Source: Batkoa obscura
Taxonomy: Eukaryota; Entomophthoromycota; Entomophthoromycetes; Entomophthorales; Batkoaceae
Assembly (NCBI GenBank): GCA_030770535.1
Contig: JASVEC010000049.1
Coordinates: forward strand, 1 to 64,000
Reading direction: 5' to 3'
Length of the DNA: 64,000 bases
Every line of letters starts with the position of its first letter. Within the stretch, counting starts at the first letter, position 1. This document shows positions 45,593 to 57,713 of this stretch, piece after piece. A program made the position numbers and the translations under genes. The notes beneath the pieces were generated by a model. That model had not been told where the DNA came from, did not search any database, and worked only from the letters and a program-made list of their open reading frames with translations.

Positions 45593-47882
45593 ATGGTCAA
45601 CCAACCACAATCTCGTTTAAATCAGATCAAATCACATGTATCTCCAAGTATTAATAAATGTTCAGCTCAATTGTCTCTTTATGAGTAAGTAGCTACTTTT
45701 ATATCTAAACCGAATGACTAACAAAGTAAAATAGCTCTAAATCTTCACTACAAGAGGAACGAGCAAATCCTTCATTTCCAGTTTTGGAATTAACTCATTT
45801 TTTAAATGGAGGCGAACATATCACTGAGGTAAGAAAGTTTTCAATTCGAGTTCTTAATTTAATATTGTGTTTAGCTTAAAGAAAAAATCATGTTACAACT
45901 TGAAAGAGATCCAGCATGGAAATTGTCGGATCAGCCAAACCTCTCACTTGAACAAATTCGTGAGCGTACACTTGACAAGGCTCGCTCGATTATATCTTAC
46001 TTGGCCGCAGAACCTTTAAAAAACTTCAAATTACGTATGGAAGTAATTTCATATACTGACCCTGCCTTTTACACCCGCTTTGGAGTCCATTCTGGTTTAT
46101 TTCTTGGTGCAATCCAAGGCCAAGCCACCCCTAATCAATTACAATATTGGATCAAGAAGGGTGCTATTACCCTTAATGGTGTAACTGGGTGTTTCGCTAT
46201 GACAGAATTAGGCCATGGCTCCAATGTAGCTGCATTAGAAACCACTGCAACTTTTGACGAGTCCTCAGACGAATTTATTATTCATACTCCAACTTTAACT
46301 GCTACTAAATGGTGGATTGGTGGGGCTGCTCAAACTGCTACTCATAGTGCAGTTTATGCTCAACTTATAGTTAAAGGTAAACGTCACGGTGTAAAAACAT
46401 TTATTGTACCATTACGTGACTCTAAAGATTTCAAGCTTCGTCCAGGAGTAAATATTGGTGATTGTGGAAAAAAGATGGGTAGAGACGGTATTGATAATGG
46501 TTATATCCAATTTACTCACGTAAGAATTCCACGACAATATATGCTTATGAAACATACCCAAGTAACTCGTACTGGAGAAGTGCGTGATCCACCTTTAGCT
46601 CAGCTTGCTTATGGAGCACTTATTTCTGGTCGTGTTTCTATGGTTATTGATTCAGCCACTTTTGCTAGCAAAGCTCTTACTATTGCTATAAGGTATGGTG
46701 CCATACGTCGCCAATTTTCTTCTAAACCTGGAACCCCAGAAACCAAACTTTTAGATTACCCAATTCATCAACATCGTTTATTCCCACTTCTTGCATTAAC
46801 ATTCGCTTTACATTTCACTGGAAGAGCTGTTGCTGCTTCTCATGCTGATCTTATGAGGCGTATGGATTCCTTAACACCAGAATCAAAAGATCTCCCAGAA
46901 GTATTAGATTCTTTGAAAGAAGTGCATTCAACTTCAGCTGGCCTTAAAGCATTTGGAACATGGAATGCACTCAATTTAATTGAAGAATGCCGCCAAACTC
47001 TCGGAGGTCATGGTTACTCCGCTTACACCGGGTTGGCTAATATGTATCAAGATTTTGCTATCCAATGTACTTGGGAAGGTGATAATACAATTCTAACCCT
47101 TCAACTTGGTCGTTATTTAATTTCTTCTTACCTCCAATATAAGAAGAAAGGTGGTAGTCTTGCTGCTGGTATTTCTTACTTCAATCTAATTAAGGATGGT
47201 AAACTTTCTAAAGTTGCTAAACCAGACAATGATCCTTTCTCGATTGAAAACATGGTAAAGGCATGGGATATAGTTTCAGCTTCAGCCGTTTTAAATGCTG
47301 TTAAAGTTTTTGAAGCTGCACGTGCATCTGGTCTTAGCACTGAGCAGGCATATGAGAAAGCTTGTAAGTATTTTCTATAGTTTATTTGATTTAATTACTA
47401 AAAGATTTATAGCTGTTGAGAGATTAAAGGCTGCTAAACTTCATTGCCAAGCCTTCACTTTGAAGAAATTTGCTGAAGGTTTAACTAGGGCCCCACTTTC
47501 CCTTCAAGATATAATGACTCGACTTTGCCAACTTCATGGATGTCATATTACTCATGAAAACTCGGGCCATTTATTATCTACTGGATACTTTAATGGAGAG
47601 GATATTCAACAACTTTCCTTAAAAGTCACTGAATTGATGGAACAAATTCGCCCACAAGCAGTTAATTTAGTTGATGGTTTTGGATTTAGTGATTATGTTA
47701 TCAACTCACCATTTGGTCGCTACGATGGGGATATCTATCAAGCTTACTTCGATCTTGTTAAACAAAATAATCCTCAAACTAAAAGACCAGCTTACTTTGA
47801 ATCTACTATTCAACCCATTTTACAGGCTACCTATAATGTCGAAACAGACCTTGAATTAGAAATTGATGACGAGTCTAACTAG
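45593..47882 (+). CDS. Acyl-CoA oxidase (peroxisomal beta-oxidation)
   Basis: Four exons, 45593-45684, 45735-45828, 45875-47363 and 47413-47882, give 714 residues. The N-terminal block is LELTHFLNGGEHITELKEKI, as in Pox1 proteins. The flavin-binding signature is CFAMTELGHGSNVAALETTA, then TPTLTATKWWIGGAAQTATH. Next come GVNIGDCGKKMGRDGIDNGY and IQFTHVRIPR. The helical C-terminal half has CRQTLGGHGYSAYTGLANMY then WEGDNTILTLQLGRYL, with the catalytic Glu in the QDFAIQCTWEGDN segment. It oxidises acyl-CoA to trans-2-enoyl-CoA and makes H2O2. The C-terminus ends ELEIDDESN, with no SKL-type peroxisome signal; yeast Pox1 also lacks one and uses a non-PTS1 route. Confidence 0.95.
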
Positions 47883-48432
47883 AAAGTTAAATAAATGTAT
47901 AAATATTGTTAGAATTAGAATTAATGATTAATTGTAAATTTGAAGAGTTGAGGCTAAAATAACGTCTATAATATTTGACTTAGTTACTAAATATTTGGAT
48001 AGTGGAAATACATAGACAGTTTAAAGGTAGTAATAGCTATAAACCCACAATTTCAAAATTAGTATAAAGAGGCGCGGCAGCATAAATATCTGATCGACTT
48101 GCAGTATTTGACTTTAAAAAGGGCCAAGGAGATCTATTCTCCTGAGTTTTCTAAACTCATAGAATCGACATCAAGATGATTTTGTTGGCGTAATTTTTTG
48201 AAATAAGACTGTCCTTGGCTTTTTAGCTGGAAAGTCTTTACTAAATACAATAATAAACACTTGAAAAATAATATTTTTTGATATGATGGTTAAATTTTTA
48301 TCAATTTATTAATGATGATATTGAATTCTCTAAAGTTATATCTCAATACATAAAAATGTTTTATCTTAAAATTGCGAATAGTTATAAAGGGCAGCAAAAA
48401 TACGAACAACTTTCTTTAATTTTAATACCAAC
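47883..48432. other. Intergenic region
   Basis: About 550 bp of oxidase 3' flank and OTU gene promoter. A slightly GC-richer patch (48065-48140) does not fold into a tRNA that I can recognise. Confidence 0.5.
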
Positions 48433-49595
48433 ATGGAAGATAACAACCATACAATATTAAGCTTAGAAGAATTGGAAAAAAAGCACAAAGCAGAGAAAGA
48501 AGCATTAGGTAAAAAAGTTGAGCAATTAAAAAAGCCATTAAAAGGAAAGAGTAAGAAGATTGATAAGAAACAAGAGAAAGCAATTCAAAATAAAGTCGAT
48601 TTGTTGATTAAAGATTTAGAAATTAAACATGAGCAGGAATTTTATGAATTGAATTTAGTGCTTTTAGAATCTGAAAAGAAAAATGAAGTAGAAATAAATC
48701 AGGTTAGAGGCCTTTTATTGTATAATTATTTACTAATTTAAATAGGAAAAAGAAGAGGAAATAAAAGGAATCGGAGTAGAAGATAAAGAGGATGAAAAAG
48801 AAATTACAAAACCAAAACGAAATCGACAAAAAGAAAGAAAAGTAAGACCTATAATTATAATATATTATAGCTAAAAACAATAGGAACGTAAAGAAGCAGA
48901 GCTTTTAAAACAAATCGAGGAAGCAGAACAGGAGGCGCTTAACCAGCCTGATTTAAAAGCTAAGGAGGAAGAGGAAATCGAGGCTATAATTCAACCATTA
49001 GGATTGAAAGTATCTCAAATCAAACCTGATGGGCATTGCCTTTTCAATGCCATTTCTGATCAATTAGAACTACGTCACAATAAGCAAGTAATATATATAT
49101 CAATTACTAAAGTTTTTTTAATAAAAATGTACAGTATAACTATAAAGAATTAAGGTCGTTAGCTGCTAAATTTATTCGTGAAAATAAGGATGACTTTTTA
49201 CCGTATATCCCATTCACAGATGAAGACCTTGAAAGTAATTTTATCACTTTTTTTTGCATTTAATTTATTATCTATTAGTTACATTCTCGAAATATTGTAG
49301 TGATATTGAGAAGACTGCTATTTGGGGTGGCGAGTTAGAAGTAACAGTTATTTTTGTTTTTATCTATATTATTTATTTATTTAGATACTTGCGATTGCAA
49401 AAAGTTTAAAGATTCCTATTAAAGTTTACCAGGCGAACCAAGCTCCACTTACTATTGGACCAGAGGGTGAGAATACTAATGATGCTCTACTATTAAGGTA
49501 TTTGTTTAAATCTAAAATAAGATTGACTCTAATTATTTAGCTATCATACACATTACTATTCACTTGGTGCGCATTATAATTCATTAAGATCATAA
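48433..49595 (+). CDS. OTU-domain deubiquitinase, OTUD6/Otu2-like
   Basis: Several short exons. The N-terminal half is a charged coiled coil: LEELEKKHKAEKEALGKKVE, KKPLKGKSKKIDKKQEKAI, then RNRQKERKERKEAELLKQIE. The OTU domain follows, with LGLKVSQIKPDGHCLFNAIS carrying the catalytic Asp and Cys (DGHC). Later come LRSLAAKFIRENKDDFLPYI, SKYCSDIEKTAIWGGELEIL (the W-G-G-x-x-E block) and IPIKVYQANQAPLTIGPE. The last exon has SYHTHYYSLGAHYNSLRS with the catalytic His. This layout is that of OTUD6A/B and yeast Otu2, which remove ubiquitin from ribosomal proteins such as eS7. All catalytic residues are present. Confidence 0.92.
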
Positions 49596-49776
49596 ATAAA
49601 ATGAAATTTAGTTTTATGATAATAAAAAAACTTATTTTTATTATATAAAATAGGGGATATCTAATTTGTGAAATAACTACAAATACATAAATACATTTCA
49701 GTTATGTTTTGATAAAATTTCGAGCTACTCTATCTTTACACTTTTAAGCATTTAACCTAGTAGATGAGCTTGGTAG

Positions 49777-49959
49777 TTAGGATATATATGGCATAAAATC
49801 GGATCTATTCTCCAAATTCGTTGTTTCTAAAACATAAATAAGTTCGGAAATGCCTTCAGTATCTTCTTTTTCGTCACTGAATTTGTATTCATTGTCTAAA
49901 TACATTACTTCATTGCTCCTCTTTTCCTTATTTTTATTTTCCTTATTCTGTTCTTCCAT
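49777..49959 (-). CDS. Possible small acidic protein
   Basis: 60 codons, highly charged (EEQNKENKNKEKRSNEVMYL then Glu/Asp-rich ISELIYVLETT). Composition is consistent with coding, but nothing supports expression and no family is recognised. It could be an exon of a longer gene upstream. Confidence 0.25.
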   Translation of the reverse strand: MEEQNKENKNKEKRSNEVMYLDNEYKFSDEKEDTEGISELIYVLETTNLENRSDFMPYIS

Positions 49960-50249
49960 TTCAAACCTTTAATTTTGGACGGTTAAACTTGATTTGTTTT
50001 TCAATTAAGATTTGAGTTTAGTTAGCCGATTTAATCATTTGATTGGCACTTTTTTATCTACTCCAATTTCATTTATTTTGATTAACTTATTGTTTTATAA
50101 AGTATCAAATATCAATACTGGTTTTATTAAGGTATGACTACCAAAAGTATAAATAGCGATTTAATTATTGTTATTAAAAAGATTAAGATTAATACAAAAA
50201 TTTAATACAAAAAATATTTATTTTTGCCTTAAAATTGAAAATTTTCTCC

Positions 50250-50430
50250 AGACCCCACTTAGTCCTCTTCTTAAAGTGGATGTCTCTTATTAAAAGAGAA
50301 AGGAACCACTTGCTTGTCGTCGCTTTCAAGCCCTATAAAGGAATATCGATCTTGACTTCCTTAAATTTCTCCCGGACGTCCTCAAATTCTATTCTTTTGC
50401 TGAATTGAACTAAACTTTCTTGTTTTCAAA
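50250..50430 (-). other. GC-richer patch, possible coding relic
   Basis: About 180 bp stands out in base composition from its AT-rich surroundings. The minus strand has protein-like stretches, but no intact gene. It could be a fossil of an inserted element or a lost host exon; the family cannot be named from sequence alone. Confidence 0.3.
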
Positions 50431-51676
50431 ATAGATTCACTGTTTTTGTTCAAGGATAAGTGCATTTAAAAAACTCAAGTTTTCGATAAACAAAAAGCCA
50501 AACTTTAATGTATATATATAGTCATCCAATAGCAAATAAGTAAAGTCAAGCATCTAAGCATAGTAAAATCAATTAGTAGTTTTTAATTTTTATTACCATT
50601 ATTTACACAGACCTATCATATTTAATGTTATATTTAGACAGGAAATTTACTCAATTGATGATAGCTTTTAAACAGAATAAACTACGTTATTCCATCAAAG
50701 GCATCAATTAATAAAGCTAACTTAGTATATAAAATATACCGAAACTGTTTAAATTAAACATTTGAGACATTTCAGCATTGACAATATATGCATATATAAA
50801 ATTACTCCATTAAAAATAAATTAATTATATGCCTAATTTAGAAGAGTCGAAGTTGTTAAATAAATGATGTAGAATTTGCTGGATATCTAGTTTGAAGTAT
50901 CTAGAGCTTAACAAAATAAAATTGGGGAGTAACGCTATAAACAATGAATGTTTTTTAAAGCTAACTAGCCTTTCAATCAATAGTCATATTGTTGTTACTC
51001 CAATTAATTTATTCGATATTTAGTTCACCAAATCTAAATATATCTTATATTGCAACTATACTCGATAGCAATATGAGATTACTTATTGTTATATCTTAAA
51101 AGCTTTTAAAAGCAGTAGACTATTTGTTGTTAAAAGAACTATATCCAATTAAAGTAAGCCTTTGATTAAAATAAGTTTAGAAAGGTCGAATATAAGTTAC
51201 ATGAATATTCACTTCTTATAAAGATCAGACAAAAATTTGAAACAGTTCCTGTTTCTCACTCTCATTTCAATCTTATAAGTTCCTCACTGTTCTTATTGCC
51301 TAAATCAAAAATGAATTCCTTTAATGATGTGTATTATCTAAATCAGCTCAGATAAGTAAAAACTAATAACCTTTGTAGCTTTGATAGTTGTGGTGAATAT
51401 ATTTTAAGTAGCTTTAATGAAGATATATTATGCTGTCATATAATGCTAAGATTCGTAACTAATATATATGGTCATTGAAGTTAAAATATTACTTACTCAA
51501 TCCATTATTCGATGCTCAATCATGTTTATTTTATTATGATCAATATTATTATTGAAGAATGTGATGAACAATTTACTATCTTTCTATCATTAATAATATC
51601 TTCTATAAATTAATAACAATTTCTTGTTATTTTAAATATTCAACTACAACGGTTTTAAATAAAGGTGAATATGAAT

Positions 51677-51766
51677 GTGGGTATTTTTGTGTTTAAGAAT
51701 TTTACTAACAAATTTTCCACTCAAATAATGCTTAAAAATGAAAAAAGTGAAGTCAAAAAACACCCT
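51677..51766 (-). mobile_element. MITE copy
   Basis: About 90 bp, reverse: GTGGGTATTTTTGTGTTTAA start, CAAATAATGCTTAAAAATGA core, CACCCTG end. Flanking A/T duplication not clear. Confidence 0.8.
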
Positions 51767-52144
51767 GATATATTTTATATTGAATACATTTTAAGCGAAA
51801 TTTGTCTACTTTTAATAGTGAATTAAAGTAACAAAACGATGTCAAAGATCTTATTGTTAAAAAACTGGTTTAAATAAACATATACTGCTAAAGCAAAAGA
51901 CTTTCTTGGTGAATTAAACTTCTGATTTCGAATAATTTAATTTCATGAGAGCCCTCCCAAAAGCGTCTTTAATTAATGTTCTAATATTTTTCATTTCCTG
52001 TTTTGAGCCAAGAAATAAAGAAAACCAATTTTACTTTACTATCCAATAAAAAAGCAGTATAAAATTAGATTGTGTAATCATTATATTAAAAAAATACAAA
52101 TTTTTTTGCTTCCTAAATATTTTGTTATATTTATCAATCGAATC

Positions 52145-52709
52145 ATGATAATGCCAACTGAACTTTCGCCACCATTAGGATCAAATCCCCAAGAATCAAA
52201 TATTAGCATAAAGTTAAAATCCAATTATATAGCAAGTACGGAAATTACTTTTGTAATAACAAAAACAATGATTCAGGGAGATGATAGTTCCAAGCTACAA
52301 TTACGGAAAGTGTTAATAATAACCTATACTGTAAGGTTATTACTACTTTCATCACTTTATTTTGTTGTTTTTTCTATTGCATTATACATTTTTGATCCTT
52401 CATCTTTATATTTCTTTATTAATTTTGCTTCTATATTTATCTTGTTTTTACTCTTATTAGGCCACCAAACATATGTAACTCACTTCATATTTTTTTATAA
52501 TTTTATTAATCTTCTTATAGTACTTTATTTACTTCCTTGTATCAATAAAAGATACTCAAACATTCATTAGGTTGAACAAAAAATTGGTAGAGGAATTTGC
52601 CTGGAATGAAAGAATTGGCGAACAAAGTATAGAATTAACTACTCATATTTTACCCCCTCCAAATTATCAACATGCCACTAATTCGCCTCCGGCTTATCAA
52701 AGAAATTAG
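52145..52709 (+). CDS. Small membrane protein with C-terminal PY motifs
   Basis: The first in-frame ATG at 52145 gives MIMPTELSPPLGSNPQE and a soluble N-terminus of about 60 residues. Three hydrophobic segments follow (VLIITYTVRLLLLSSLYFVV, YFFINFASIFILFLLLLG, FIFFYNFINLLI). A 70-73-nt intron, with donor GTACTT near 52519, joins phase 0 to EFAWNERIGEQSIELTTHIL. The tail then reads PPPNYQ and SPPAYQRN before TAG. PPxY motifs bind WW domains of Nedd4/Rsp5 ubiquitin ligases, and several small fungal membrane proteins with such tails are Rsp5 adaptors. Function here is inference; the intron is my reconstruction, but the PY tail has protein-like composition and is in frame only after splicing. Confidence 0.55.
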
Positions 52710-53620
52710 AAGTGGAACTTTATCTTAAAAACATCTACCATTAAGATGTTATTTTTACTGCTTTATTTTAGTTAAAAAATCATAATTTTATTCTATTTAT
52801 TTGTAACGCTTTTGAATTTAACGTTTTGATTTGATTTAGTATTATTACTAGACGACTTCTATTCATTGTCATTGCTAATATACAAAATTCCCTTTGTTAT
52901 TATTTTGATTTATCGTTATTTTAATAAATCATCTGGCTAAATTTTACTCAGAAAGCTAAAGACCATTTGTAATCAATAAACTTAAAAAAGGCTGAAACTT
53001 AGCATTCATGTAAAAAGATTTATTGTCACATTTTTATGATAGTAGTAATTATTGAGAGTTGGGATAAAACAGTGTTAATCGTTTTCCTATTGAAGCACCC
53101 TAAATTAATGATCAATTTATAGTCATTGTATTTTATGTTTGTATTAGATGTATATTTCATACCAGCTTTTCTGGAAAGTTCTAACATAACAAAGTATAAT
53201 TATAGTGCCCTTCATCCCTAAAGTTTCACACTCATTAATGTTTTCAATAATCCCTCCTATATAGTTTTATAAGTCAATCTATCAATTTTAAACTTTTTCC
53301 ATAATAACAAAACACTTAGGAATCTTCAGCTCCTACAAAATTTTCTATGAGTGTTTCAGTAGTTATAAGTAAAATGCGTTCATAGCATTTAATTCAACTG
53401 AAATCCTAATCAAAAGTGTTTAGAATTTACATTTTATATATTCATGAATTAAATTATACTATAAATGATTCTTGATTTTTGTATTAATGCTATATTTAAT
53501 TAATCACTTAATAAATGAATTTGTTATATATTGCAGTATTAGCTTCTATCAGTCAATTTTTAATCATAAATTTTCACTTTTTAGAATTTCACTTATAGAT
53601 TAGTTATTAAACTAGGAAAT

Positions 53621-53718
53621 GGCAGTGTTTTTTTGACTTCGTTATTTTTTCCATTTTTTAAGCGCTATTTAAGCGGAAAATTTGGTAGTAAAATTTTTAA
53701 ACATAAAAATATATCCCC
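53621..53718 (+). mobile_element. MITE copy, full length
   Basis: 98 bp forward copy, GGCAGTGTTTTTTTGACTTC start, TTAAGCGCTATTTAAGCGGA core, AATATATCCCC end, perfect AAAT duplications (53617-53620, 53719-53722). Confidence 0.92.
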
Positions 53719-55234
53719 AAATATTAAATTTTTATTTTATATCTGACAATGAATATATTTACGTTATCCTTGGATCTTTGGATGAGTTTTATTTTATCAC
53801 CCATATAATACCGTTATTTTATTTATTCCGTTTGATATTTTAAAATCTTTAAACATAAATAATTACTATTACAAAAGCTAAGTATTATCTTTGAAACTAG
53901 ATAATTTAGAATTGAAGTATTTTCTAGATGAAACTTTATTAGAAATCTATTGGAAGCTATAGTATACTTGTTTAACTATTATTATTTAATGACATTTATT
54001 AAGACGAACTTTTATAAAAACAATAATTCAATCCCAATTCATAGCTACAATTTGAAATAAAATAATAAAAAGTATATTTATACCTTCTTAAATCTGCTAG
54101 TTGATTTTTCAACAAACCATCTTGGGTGTCGCTTTAAGTATTATTTCGAAAACAATACGAGTAAGGAACAATATACGTAAATTTTTATCATACTACATTA
54201 TATGGGTAAATATCAGGGCAGATACAATAAATAAGGATGCAAATGATAAGGAATTTTTGTATAAAAGATTCAATAGTTGCGAATAAAAGCTAAAACGAGC
54301 TAAGTAAAAATGGGGTAAATTAAATTTTAAACTATGAAACTAAATAGGTGGTAAATAAATTGTAGCTGATTTGAAGCTAGGCTAATCTATTTTTATGTGA
54401 AACAAAAATTATTGCCCGTTACTTTATAAAATTTATTTTTAAATGTATTAATAGTTAACTTTTTCATGGTAATTTTAACTAGTTATTCAATTAATAATTA
54501 TTCGTATAAACTTATAGTCGAATCAGGGCTTCATTTAGCTGAATAATGATTCAAATAAATTACAAATTACTAAAAAAATTACAAAGTTAAAATAACAAAA
54601 TTAAAAACCTCTAATTAAAGGGATAAGCGGAGGCAAAAATAAAATTCTTCTGTAAATTTGGGATAATTTTTTTACTTGACATCATCTACTTTAAACTGTA
54701 GGTAAGGGTGATAAATAACACTAAATAGTGTGTATTTATATTATTGAATTTTAGTAAAATTAGCGAAATAACTATGAAGGCATTTAATAAAGGACCATTG
54801 ATAGAAGATGGGTGCCATTAAGAAAACAAAGTGAAGTAATCTGGCATGCAACAATAGTATAACAATAATATATAACAATAATATATTATTATTATTTTAT
54901 ATAATAGCTACTTTAATAGGCTAAAAGATGAGAATATTTGTAAATAATTCCCCTTTTTATCCTTTAATTTGCCACCAAACTTGAGTTTTTAAAATTTCCA
55001 ATAATCTTTTTTTTTGTAATTTTTTAGCCTCACTTGTTAAATTTAGGAAATTTGTGTTGTTTTTTCAGCAAAAATTTAATATAAATTTATGCATGACTTC
55101 AAATTTTCATTATTAACGGTATCAGCCAATCAAGACTGAATTAAAGCCAAGTAAAACTTGATGCTTTATTCCAAATAAATCATGTTATAAGCTCATGGTT
55201 AATGAATATAACAATGTGTGGATAAAAAGAAGAG

Positions 55235-55242
55235 TATATAAA
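55235..55242 (+). promoter_or_regulatory. TATA box of the 203-residue gene
   Basis: TATATAAA 37 bp before the start codon, implying a very short leader. Confidence 0.5.
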
Positions 55243-55260
55243 TAAGATAAAAATAAATTC

Positions 55261-55275
55261 ATGGCTATTTTTTAA
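55261..55275 (+). other. Minimal upstream open frame
   Basis: ATG GCT ATT TTT TAA ends 3 nt before the main ATG at 55279. Whether the transcript includes it depends on the start site set by the TATA box. Confidence 0.4.
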
Positions 55276-55278
55276 AGA

Positions 55279-55890
55279 ATGTCGAACTCTTCAAGAAGGA
55301 AAAGTTTATTTATCAAAGATATTAAAGTTGAAGATATCCACTATTTAAATAAAAATAAAGGAGCTCGTCCAAAATCAACTATTGGCCTACCATTAGAAAA
55401 ACAAAGATTCGACTTTATAAAAAAAATTAACGAAGAAGAGGACGATGATTTTGATGACAGTTTATCATTACTAGATATGTTAAAAGAAGAAAGTCCAGTG
55501 AATACTACTACTCATAATCAATCTGTAACTTCATTGGCAAGCGAAATTACTTTATCAAGCGTAAGTAGTAGGAGTAACTTTGGTGATAAGAGTGGGATAA
55601 ATTTATGGCCTAGAGCATTCTCATTTAGATTTTCCAAAAAGAAAAGAGATGTTGATTTTTGTGAAAAAACGACAAGTAGAAGGAATAGTATTGAATCAGC
55701 GTTAGAATTGGAAATTGGGAAGTTAAAGATTAAAGAAAATAACAATTTTGACGAAGTACTATTAAATGGGTTTTTAAATGAAAAAGAAAGTAAGCCTACT
55801 TTAAGAATCACACTTACTCCCAAGATTGCTAAAGATGATGTACGCTTGAAAGATTTTAAGAAAAAATCTAGCCGATTTACCATCCATTAA
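55279..55890 (+). CDS. Disordered Ser/Lys-rich protein of 203 residues, unknown function
   Basis: Intronless. N-terminus MSNSSRRKSLFIKDIKVEDI, then an acidic run (EEEDDDFDDSLSLLDMLKEE), a Ser-rich segment (SLASEITLSSVSSRS), and a basic FSFRFSKKKRDVDF. RRKS near residue 6 and RRNS near residue 138 fit basophilic (PKA-type) kinase sites. The C-terminus TLRITLTPKIAKDDVRLK is more ordered. No family recognised; likely a regulated scaffold or polarity-type protein, but that is a guess. The antisense frame over 55518-55883 is a shadow. Confidence 0.65.
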   Translation: MSNSSRRKSLFIKDIKVEDIHYLNKNKGARPKSTIGLPLEKQRFDFIKKINEEEDDDFDDSLSLLDMLKEESPVNTTTHNQSVTSLASEITLSSVSSRSNFGDKSGINLWPRAFSFRFSKKKRDVDFCEKTTSRRNSIESALELEIGKLKIKENNNFDEVLLNGFLNEKESKPTLRITLTPKIAKDDVRLKDFKKKSSRFTIH

Positions 55891-56441
55891 TTAATAATTT
55901 TTACCTTCTTTTTTAATATACTCCCTTCTAAAATGTATATAACTTTCCTTAGACCAAACAATCATCTATTGTTACTATTTATTAAAACAAAAAATAAATA
56001 TTCATTTCTTTGTAATAGAATAAATTATTTAATATATATTTATGTATATACTGTTTTGAAAGTTAGGAAAAATTTGAACTAAATTATGTTCAACGAAAAT
56101 TTATTTTTAAATATTTTCGTTAAAAAATATATTTCAATTAGCCTAAAATAAACAAGGTATTTTAACTGTATACAAAATGTTAATAAAAAGTGATCATTGT
56201 CTCTTACTTTATGACTAAAAACAAGAGGATTTTATATTTTAATCGAGCCATAACAGGACAAAATTATATTATTACAACTCAATTTATTCTTAACATTAAA
56301 AAGCAACAATGGGCTTAAAATTGTATTTGAAAATAAATAAATAACATTATTTAATTAGTCTAAACTCATCAATATTTGAATAAATTACATGAATTTTATA
56401 TTTAGTGTCTTAGATTTGAAATAAAAATTCGATCATTAGTA

Positions 56442-56606
56442 CAGCTACTGTAGTTCTATTGCGACACAGTTAACTATTTGTTTAAGAAGGAAAGCTTAAT
56501 AAAATCTGGCTAAAATCTAAGGATTAAGTATTAGAAAATCCAAAAATGCTTATAATTAGCTCCAAAAATTACCGCAAACTATATCGCGATATAGCTGCAG
56601 TAGCTG
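56442..56606. mobile_element. Pogo/Tigger-like miniature element with TA duplication
   Basis: 165 bp bounded by TA on both sides (56440-56441, 56607-56608). The terminal inverted repeats of about 23 bp are CAGCTACTGTAGTTCTATTG at the left and, read inward from the right, CAGCTACTGCAGCTATATCG, each followed by CGA. CAG ends with a TA target and an internal T-A-T-T/C-G-C-G are typical of Tigger/pogo-group elements. No coding content. Confidence 0.6.
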
Positions 56607-57713
56607 TAATTTGATTACAATGCTATTTTAAATATTTTCTTTATTTCTGGCTTAAAATTGCGAAATATTGGGAAAAGTTTTAAAATTAATAATATTTCAC
56701 ATTAAACTATTAAGGTTAATTCATGCATAATTCAATTTCCACATTTTTACTCCCATAATCCTTCATATAACCCTAGTTATCTGTTTTATACTCACCTTCC
56801 TAATTATTTCGTACTCTAGATGTACTTTATATGTAGCTGATGTTAGAATGATTATAATAACCTATCCTATATGCACTCATGTTTCCTCTTATTATTACAT
56901 CACATTAAAACACATTGATGTTTTTGAGCATATTTTGTAATCACCTTTATCTACATTGAGGTATCAAACGTGATATTCTTGTATAATGTTGAATAAAATA
57001 AAGTAACCCAATTTTATGTAACAGAAATTATTTGCCCATTTTATATTCAATGCAATTTATGCAAATTTGAAACAATACAATATAGTATGATAACAACCAT
57101 AGAAAGTTTTATATAAATGCTAACTATTATTACTTAAATATTAATTTAATAATGGGTAACAGTCAAATCTATTATTAAAAGAGCATATTAATTAGCCAGA
57201 CACAGATACCTTACAATCGTCCATTGAGTTTTTATTATTACAAATTTTAGTGAAATTTTTAGAAAATCTGTGTTATTAGTTTTTTTATACATTTCTTATT
57301 TAACATAAAAAATAAACAGTTTTTTAAATAATATTGTGAAATAAAGTCAATAACAATAAAACGCTATGTTTTTAAAATAGTTAAAAAAAATAATTGAGAT
57401 TCGAAAATATTAAAATATAAATAACACAAAAGCTCTAGAATAGATACATATAGTTTGTTAGAATATAATGCAAAAGAATTAAAACTTTATAATCTAAGAG
57501 CTACTTCTACCGTTAAAATTAGCTCAGTTTTTGATTATTTTGTAATATTGGTAGTGCCATCGATTTACATAAAAGTTACACTCACTGATTTTATATCAAC
57601 AATCTTAAATTGCTAAAAGTACTCCTACCTCCAAAAAATAACATACTTGAGAGCCTTCGACTTCTTCAAGATTTTGTAATAAAAAAGATCAAGTGTTATA
57701 AGTTTTAATATTT

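Larger units (their letters stand above)
49596..52144. other. Intergenic region with a GC-rich patch, a small minus-strand frame and one MITE
   Basis: Holds a 60-codon acidic frame (49777-49959, minus), an anomalous GC-richer patch at about 50250-50430, and a MITE at 51677. The rest is AT-rich. Confidence 0.5.
52710..55278. other. Intergenic region with one MITE
   Basis: 2.6 kb of AT-rich sequence. MITE at 53621. Just before 55279 lies a TATA box (55235-55242) and a four-codon upstream frame. No other gene recognised. Confidence 0.55.

Noticed and set aside
47295-47412. Alternative frame overlapping the end of acyl-CoA oxidase exon 3
   Set aside because: Arises from reading through the intron 47364-47412; splicing gives the expected oxidase.
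48065-48140. GC-raised patch as tRNA candidate
   Set aside because: No acceptor stem, anticodon arm or T-loop could be formed.
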